The translations under genes were made by a program, and so were the position numbers. A stretch of DNA of 9,876 nucleotides from Flavobacteriaceae bacterium. Its GTDB lineage: Bacteria; Bacteroidota; Bacteroidia; Flavobacteriales; Flavobacteriaceae. The notes under the pieces were generated by a model. The model had not been told where the DNA came from and ran no database searches. It saw only the letters and a program-made list of their open reading frames with translations. The stretch is from contig DAOVTF010000044.1 of NCBI GenBank assembly GCA_030633225.1, positions 1-9,876 of the forward strand, in the 5' to 3' direction. Each line of letters starts with the position of its first letter. Position 1 is the stretch's first letter. This document shows positions 5,630 to 9,876 of this stretch, one piece after another.

Positions 5630-7396
5630 CTGAGTAAATTGAATATTATACAATCTGCTGTAATAACCTTTTTTAGCTAATAATTGTATATGATTACCCT
5701 GCTCAACAATTTTACCATCTTCCATAACAATAATCTTATCTGCCTTTTGTATAGTTGCCAGTCTATGAGCAATAATTATTGAGGTTCGGTTATGGGTAAT
5801 TTTCTCTGTTGCATCTTGTATCAATTTTTCGGAATGGGAATCAATAGATGAAGTAGCTTCGTCTAAAATTAAAATACTAGGATTACTAACAGAAGCTCTT
5901 AAAAAAGCAATTAATTGACGCTGGCCAACCGAAAGCATAACACCTCTTTCTTTCACATTATAATTATAATCGTTCGGTAATGTCATGATAAAATCATGAA
6001 TTCCAATTTCCTTTGCAGCGGTTTTTACTTCTTCCAAACTTATTCTTTCATCTTTTAGTGTAATATTATTATAAATAGTATCAGAAAATAAAAAAACATC
6101 CTGTAAGACGACCGCTATTTGATCTCGTAATTCATGCAATTTGTAATCGCAAATATCAACATTATCAATACTAATTTTTCCTTTTTCAATATTGTAAAAA
6201 CGATTTAATAAATTAATAATAGTTGATTTTCCAGCTCCGGTTGCCCCAACAATAGCAACAGTTTCTCCCGATTTAACTTCAAAAGAAATTCCTTTAATCA
6301 CTTCTTCTCCTGGAATATAACCAAAACGAACATCTTTAAAAGAAACATCTCCTTTAAACGAATTTATTGTTATATCTCCATTATCGATTTCTTTTTCATT
6401 TGCATCAATAATTTTAAAAACTCTTTCGGCAGCAACCATTCCCATTTGTAAAGTGTTAAATTTATCAGCAATTTGTCTTAATGGTCTGAATAACATATTA
6501 TTCATCATTATAAAACTAATAATCTCACCGGCTGTAATTGAACTATTGGTTGCGGCATTTAAACCTCCATACCAAACAACCAAACCAATTGCTATTGAAG
6601 GTAGTATTTCAGCAATAGGGAAAAATATGGAGTTATACCAAACCGTTCTAATCCAAGCTTTTTTATGTTCTTCATTTATGGATTTGAATTTTTCATACTC
6701 AATTTTTTCACGTGTAAAAAGCTGAATAATTCGCATGCCAGTAATTCGTTCCTGAACAAAACCATTCAAATTTGCAACTTGAGTTCTAACTTCTTGAAAA
6801 GCAGATTTCATTGCTTTCTGAAACACTTTTGTTGCAAAAATTAATATGGGCAATATGGAAAAAACAATTAAAGCCAAATGCCAATTCATCCATATCATTA
6901 CCATAGCAATCACCAACATTTTTAACAAATCACTAATAATCATAAACAAGCCTTGACCAAAAACACTGGCTATAGTTTCAATATCTGAAACTACCCTTGT
7001 CACTAATTTACCTACTGAAGATTTATTAAAATATTGCATTTTAAAGTGCAATAGATGTCTAAAAAGTTGAGAACGTATATCTTTAATAATATTTTGCCCT
7101 AACCAATTGGCGAAATAGATAAATAAAAACTGAAAAATCACTTCACAGAAAAGAACTGCAAGCATAATTATTACAAAAACAAGTAATTGTTCAGCATTTT
7201 TATTAGTAATATAATCATCAACTATTTGGCGTAATAATATTGGCCTTATTGCGGCAAATAAAGCTAACAAAACAACAGAAATAACTGAAATTACAAACTG
7301 TAATTTGTATACTTTAGCATAATTCATAAGTCTTTTAAAAAGCTTATAATCATATACTTTACCTGTTATTTTCTTATTACTATCTTGTTTTGTCAT
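5615..7396 (-). CDS. ABC exporter, fused permease and ATPase (MsbA/MdlB-like)
   Basis: This 593-residue half-transporter has an N-terminal six-helix type I exporter domain (about residues 30-325) and a C-terminal ATPase (about 350-590). Two copies should pair in the inner membrane to export a lipid, drug or peptide, and the substrate is not evident. ATPase motifs are complete: Walker A GATGAGKST at 384-392, Q-loop Q432, signature LSVGQ at 488-492, Walker B ILILDEATSSID at 508-519 with catalytic E513, and H-loop H544. The signature has Val in place of the second Gly of LSGGQ. The coupling region NGFVQERITGMRIIQLFTRE at 211-230 is typical of the MsbA/MdlB group. Its ATG at 7394-7396 lies inside the end of truA (17-bp overlap), so translation is probably coupled. 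There is no peptidase or extra N-terminal domain. Older names such as msbA should not be assumed. Confidence 0.92.
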   Translation of the reverse strand: MTKQDSNKKITGKVYDYKLFKRLMNYAKVYKLQFVISVISVVLLALFAAIRPILLRQIVDDYITNKNAEQLLVFVIIMLAVLFCEVIFQFLFIYFANWLGQNIIKDIRSQLFRHLLHFKMQYFNKSSVGKLVTRVVSDIETIASVFGQGLFMIISDLLKMLVIAMVMIWMNWHLALIVFSILPILIFATKVFQKAMKSAFQEVRTQVANLNGFVQERITGMRIIQLFTREKIEYEKFKSINEEHKKAWIRTVWYNSIFFPIAEILPSIAIGLVVWYGGLNAATNSSITAGEIISFIMMNNMLFRPLRQIADKFNTLQMGMVAAERVFKIIDANEKEIDNGDITINSFKGDVSFKDVRFGYIPGEEVIKGISFEVKSGETVAIVGATGAGKSTIINLLNRFYNIEKGKISIDNVDICDYKLHELRDQIAVVLQDVFLFSDTIYNNITLKDERISLEEVKTAAKEIGIHDFIMTLPNDYNYNVKERGVMLSVGQRQLIAFLRASVSNPSILILDEATSSIDSHSEKLIQDATEKITHNRTSIIIAHRLATIQKADKIIVMEDGKIVEQGNHIQLLAKKGYYSRLYNIQFTQKKAS

Positions 7397-8147
7397 TTTT
7401 ATATTTAAATACTTTTTTTTGGTAAGTAATTTGAGTTAAAAATAATCCTTTTGCTTTTGCCGAAGCTCCAGCTTTAGTTCTATCTTTACTTTCAATTATT
7501 CTATTAAAATCATCTATCGAAATTTTGTTTGCTCCTATGTTTAACATTGTTCCTACTATTGCTCTAACCATATTTCTTAAAAAGCGATTTGCTGTTATTT
7601 GAAATATCAATAGGTTTTCTTCTTTTTTCCAAATAGCATTTGTAATCGTGCAATTATATGTTTTTACATCGGTTTTAGATCTTGAAAAACATTTAAAATT
7701 TTGATAATCATTCAAAATTTTGGCAGCCTCATTCATTTTTTCAATATCAAAATTTTTATTTAAGACTTGCCAAGTTGTATCTATAAGAAAAGGGTTTTTA
7801 CCTAAACTTACTCTATATTCATAACTTCTAGATAACGCATCAAATCTTGCATGAACACCATCTTCAACCATAAACATTGCAATAATTGCAATGCTTTCAG
7901 GTAAAAATGCATTTAGCTTGAATTTTAGATTCTCTTCATCAACTTTTGTTGAACTATCAAAATGCAAATAAAACTGACTCGCATGAACCCCAGAATCTGT
8001 TCTTCCACAACCAACAACGGATATTGTTTCACTTAACAAAAGTGATAACCCTTCCTCTATTTTTTCTTGAACAGAAATCTCATTAGGTTGTCTTTGCCAA
8101 CCATGATAATTTTTTCCATTATAAGAAAGTTCAATAAAATATCTCAA
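7380..8147 (-). CDS. truA: tRNA pseudouridine(38-40) synthase TruA
   Basis: TruA isomerises uridines 38, 39 and 40 in the tRNA anticodon stem-loop. The 255-residue protein has normal family length and begins with MRYFIELSYNGKNYHGWQRQ, the typical N-terminal strand and the GWQ-Q motif. The catalytic aspartate is D51 within GCGRTDSGVHA at 46-56. Other conserved blocks are RFDALSRSYEYRV at 101-113, FLRNMVRAIVGTM at 189-201 (TruA C-terminal signature) and GLFLTQITY at 234-242. The ABC exporter overlaps its 3' end by 17 bp and is probably read from the same transcript. A promoter matching the Bacteroidota consensus lies just upstream, giving a short leader of roughly 16 nt. Confidence 0.96.
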   Translation of the reverse strand: MRYFIELSYNGKNYHGWQRQPNEISVQEKIEEGLSLLLSETISVVGCGRTDSGVHASQFYLHFDSSTKVDEENLKFKLNAFLPESIAIIAMFMVEDGVHARFDALSRSYEYRVSLGKNPFLIDTTWQVLNKNFDIEKMNEAAKILNDYQNFKCFSRSKTDVKTYNCTITNAIWKKEENLLIFQITANRFLRNMVRAIVGTMLNIGANKISIDDFNRIIESKDRTKAGASAKAKGLFLTQITYQKKVFKYKNDKTR

Positions 8148-8169
8148 AAATCTGTATTTTTATGCCTAA

Positions 8170-8201
8170 CAAATATAATTAAATTAGTTTTTTTAATGCA
8201 A
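8170..8201 (-). promoter_or_regulatory. Bacteroidota-type promoter for truA and the ABC exporter
   Basis: On the minus strand TATATTTG (8177 down to 8170) matches the -7 consensus TAnnTTTG exactly. A TTG (8201 down to 8199) lies 21 nt upstream, within the usual 17-23 nt spacing for the -33 element. Transcription would start near 8163-8165. The -33 element sits directly beside the ATG of the divergent phosphoesterase gene, so the two divergent transcription units share this 48-bp gap. Confidence 0.6.
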
Positions 8202-8693
8202 AAAATATTATTGCTTTCAGATACACATGGTTTTATTGATAATAAAATTTTAAATTATTGCCGTGAGGCTGATGAAGTTTGGCATGCTGGTGATATTGGA
8301 AATATTAAAGTTACTGATAAAATAAAAGAAGTTTCAAAATTAAGAGCTGTATTTGGAAATATAGATGACCATACAATTAGAACTGAATTCCCATTGGACA
8401 GTATTTTTACAATTGAAAAAATGAAAGTTTGGATCACACATATTGGTGGTTATCCAAATAGATATGATCAAAGAATTAAAGACAAACTAATAAATAACCC
8501 GCCAGATATTTTTATTTCTGGTCATTCTCATATTTTAAAAGTTCAGTTTGATAAAAAATTGGATCTGGTTCATTTAAATCCTGGTGCAGTTGGTAATTAT
8601 GGAATTCATACCGTAAAAACAATGTTACGATTTGAAATTTATCAAAAAAAGATTAAAAATTTGGAGGTGATTGAAATTGAAAAAAGAATTTAA
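8196..8693 (+). CDS. YfcE/MJ0936-family metallophosphoesterase
   Basis: From the ATG at 8196 the product is 165 residues, the usual size of this small calcineurin-like phosphoesterase family (TIGR00040). All metal-binding blocks are present: SDTHG at 8-12, HAGDIG at 30-35, FGNID at 53-57, THIGG at 81-85, SGHSH at 108-112 and NPGAVG at 128-133. Such enzymes bind two divalent metals, often Mn2+, and hydrolyse phosphodiesters. The natural substrate here is unknown. The reading frame extends upstream to an ATG at 8067, but that stretch lies antisense within truA and adds 43 residues before the conserved MQKILLLSDTHG start, so 8196 is preferred. It is divergent from truA (48-bp gap) and convergent with the histidine kinase gene (18-bp gap), so it is probably a single-gene unit. 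A weak TATTTTTA element at 8157-8164 could be its -7 box. Confidence 0.92.
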   Translation: MQKILLLSDTHGFIDNKILNYCREADEVWHAGDIGNIKVTDKIKEVSKLRAVFGNIDDHTIRTEFPLDSIFTIEKMKVWITHIGGYPNRYDQRIKDKLINNPPDIFISGHSHILKVQFDKKLDLVHLNPGAVGNYGIHTVKTMLRFEIYQKKIKNLEVIEIEKRI

Positions 8694-8713
8694 TTATTTC
8701 GTATTTTCAATTT
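8674..8713. terminator. Possible weak bidirectional terminator between convergent genes
   Basis: A perfect 10-bp inverted repeat, AAATTGAAAA (8674-8683) and TTTTCAATTT (8704-8713), with a 20-nt AT-rich loop spans the gap between the phosphoesterase and the histidine kinase genes. It covers the phosphoesterase stop and touches the kinase stop. Its position suits a shared terminator. However, the loop is long and the stem has only two GC pairs, so it could be chance in sequence this AT-rich. Confidence 0.3.
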
Positions 8714-9876
8714 ATAGATTTGATTTATAAATAGGAACAGAAATAAAAATACTAGTTCCTTCTCGTATTTTAGAATTGATATTAAAGACTCCATGCATAT
8801 ACTTTACCCTAGCTTCAATATGACTTAAACCTAGACCTTCTTTTCTTCTTCCTTTTTCAACATCAAAACCTTTTCCATCGTCAATTATTTGGATTAATAA
8901 TGTATCTCCATTTCTTTCAATTAAAGTAATAGATGCATTCTTTGCTTTACTGTGTTTTAAAATATTATTAACCAATTCTTCAATAATATTATAAATTTTT
9001 ATTTCAAATTTTTGATCATATCTTTTAATTCCGTTATCATCACTAATGAATTGAATTTCTGAATTGGAATACTTTTCACAAAGATCATGAACTGCAAAAG
9101 CCAAACCAAATTTTAACAAAACTGATGAAATTAATTCGTGGGACAGATCTCTAATTTTTACAGAAGCTTCATCTACAATTTGTTGAGCTTTTGTAATTTC
9201 AGTAGGAATATTTGTTTTTAATTGTTTCTTTGAAGCCTGTAAATGTAAGTTAGCTGATGACAATAAAGCACTTACACTATCATGCAAAATCTCAGCTATG
9301 GTTTTACGCTCCTTTTCTTTTGCATCAATGGTTGCATTAATTATTCTTGTTTGTAATTCGTTTTGTATTTGCTCAAGTTTATTTTGTTGTTTTAGTTTAT
9401 AATTCTTATAAAAAATAACACCCAAAATGAAAAATATAAGGGTTAAAAATAATAGAGAATAAAATAGAACTTGTGTCCTAAAAGCCTTACTGCTCTCTTC
9501 TTCTGTTTTTTGTTCTTCTATCGCAAGATTATACTTTGCATCAACTTCTGCAATATTATCCGCCAGTTGGTCTTTTGTTAATATTTTATTAATTTTATTT
9601 GATAATAATAAATATGTATATGCATTTTTATACTCTTCAAGTGAATCGTAGGTTAACGATAGATTATCATAAATTGCTCTTTTTAAATATAAAGCTTCAT
9701 CTGAAGTGTCTTTTCTTATATTCTTATCTGCTTCTAAATAATTTAAAATAGCGGTTTTATAATTATTTTCGTAGTGATATAGATTTGCTAAATTAACAAT
9801 AGAATAGGCAATACCTAGAGTATCTTTTTGTCTTTCTTTTATTTTTAAGGCTTTATTGGCTCTAGATTTTGCCAAA
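8712..9876 (-). CDS. TPR-containing sensor histidine kinase, HisKA_3 type (5' end outside window)
   Basis: The frame is open to the right edge. The first in-window codons are internal, so residue numbers count from the Leu codon at 9873-9875. Residues 1-100 look like tetratricopeptide repeats (for example ALKIKERQKDTLGIAYSIVN near 9-28 and YDNLSLTYDSLEEYKNAY near 69-86). A membrane helix lies at about 136-156, followed by a coiled coil at 160-190. The dimerisation domain has ERKTIAEILHDSVSALLSS at 189-207 with the phospho-acceptor H198, and the ATPase domain has ELVNNILKHS at 300-309, DDGKGFD at 332-338 and EGLGLSHIEARV at 346-357. This is the NarX/DegS-like class, which normally pairs with a LuxR-type response regulator. 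No regulator is in the window, so it may lie elsewhere. In Bacteroidota such TPR kinases usually have an N-terminal signal peptide and periplasmic repeats, which would place the TPRs outside the inner membrane. The signal it senses is unknown. Confidence 0.9.
   Translation of the reverse strand, partial: LAKSRANKALKIKERQKDTLGIAYSIVNLANLYHYENNYKTAILNYLEADKNIRKDTSDEALYLKRAIYDNLSLTYDSLEEYKNAYTYLLLSNKINKILTKDQLADNIAEVDAKYNLAIEEQKTEEESSKAFRTQVLFYSLLFLTLIFFILGVIFYKNYKLKQQNKLEQIQNELQTRIINATIDAKEKERKTIAEILHDSVSALLSSANLHLQASKKQLKTNIPTEITKAQQIVDEASVKIRDLSHELISSVLLKFGLAFAVHDLCEKYSNSEIQFISDDNGIKRYDQKFEIKIYNIIEELVNNILKHSKAKNASITLIERNGDTLLIQIIDDGKGFDVEKGRRKEGLGLSHIEARVKYMHGVFNINSKIREGTSIFISVPIYKSNL

Noticed and set aside
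6453..6725. Plus-strand 90-codon frame inside the ABC exporter gene
   Set aside because: It is an antisense shadow of a strongly conserved coding region with no family resemblance.
8067..8195. Longer start for the metallophosphoesterase
   Set aside because: The extra 43 residues are antisense to truA, and the family N-terminus begins at MQKILLLSDTHG from 8196.
9873..9875. Apparent start codon of the histidine kinase
   Set aside because: The codon is TTG in the middle of a TPR segment at the window edge. The gene is cut by the window and does not start there.
1..9876. Defence island, mobile element, CRISPR array or biosynthetic cluster
   Set aside because: I saw no transposase, integrase, direct-repeat array, toxin-antitoxin pair or nuclease/helicase genes. 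Apart from the left-edge junction the gene set is housekeeping.

Overview
The window reads as a chromosomal segment of an AT-rich member of the Bacteroidota, most probably a flavobacterium. The evidence is low GC, no clear Shine-Dalgarno sites, a TAnnTTTG promoter element, and recognisable Bacteroidota families: a BT_3928-type DoxX/thioredoxin-like membrane protein, a tandem DUF1599 protein, and folP close to cdaA. Coding density is very high. No tRNA, rRNA, CRISPR array, insertion sequence or gene-free stretch over 300 bases was seen.

Layout: (1) Positions 1 to about 160-175 are richer in GC and carry the 3' end of an unrecognised plus-strand gene, running into a crcB/fluC gene that has lost its C-terminal half. 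This is a homology and composition junction, either a rearrangement or an assembly chimera. (2) 99-2025, minus strand: a DUF1599 protein, then the DoxX-family membrane protein, then the crcB remnant, with 15-16 bp gaps, so probably one operon. (3) 2149-5622, plus strand: LOG-family phosphoribohydrolase, dihydropteroate synthase (folP), a small lipoprotein with a possible ExbD/TolR-like C-terminal domain, diadenylate cyclase (cdaA, apparently starting at TTG) and a RimJ/RimL-type acetyltransferase, all closely spaced. (4) 5615-8147, minus strand: truA followed by an exporter-type ABC transporter overlapping it by 17 bp. The ABC gene and the acetyltransferase converge and overlap by 8 bp under a perfect 9-bp hairpin that probably terminates both. 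(5) 8196-8693, plus strand: a YfcE/MJ0936-type metallophosphoesterase divergent from truA. (6) 8712-9876, minus strand: a TPR-containing HisKA_3 sensor histidine kinase that runs off the window.

Most of the window is core-genome housekeeping: folate synthesis, c-di-AMP signalling, tRNA pseudouridylation, membrane export and a two-component sensor. I find no defence system, mobile island or biosynthetic cluster. The points most worth a second look are the junction near position 165 that breaks crcB and the uncharacterised lipoprotein between folP and cdaA.
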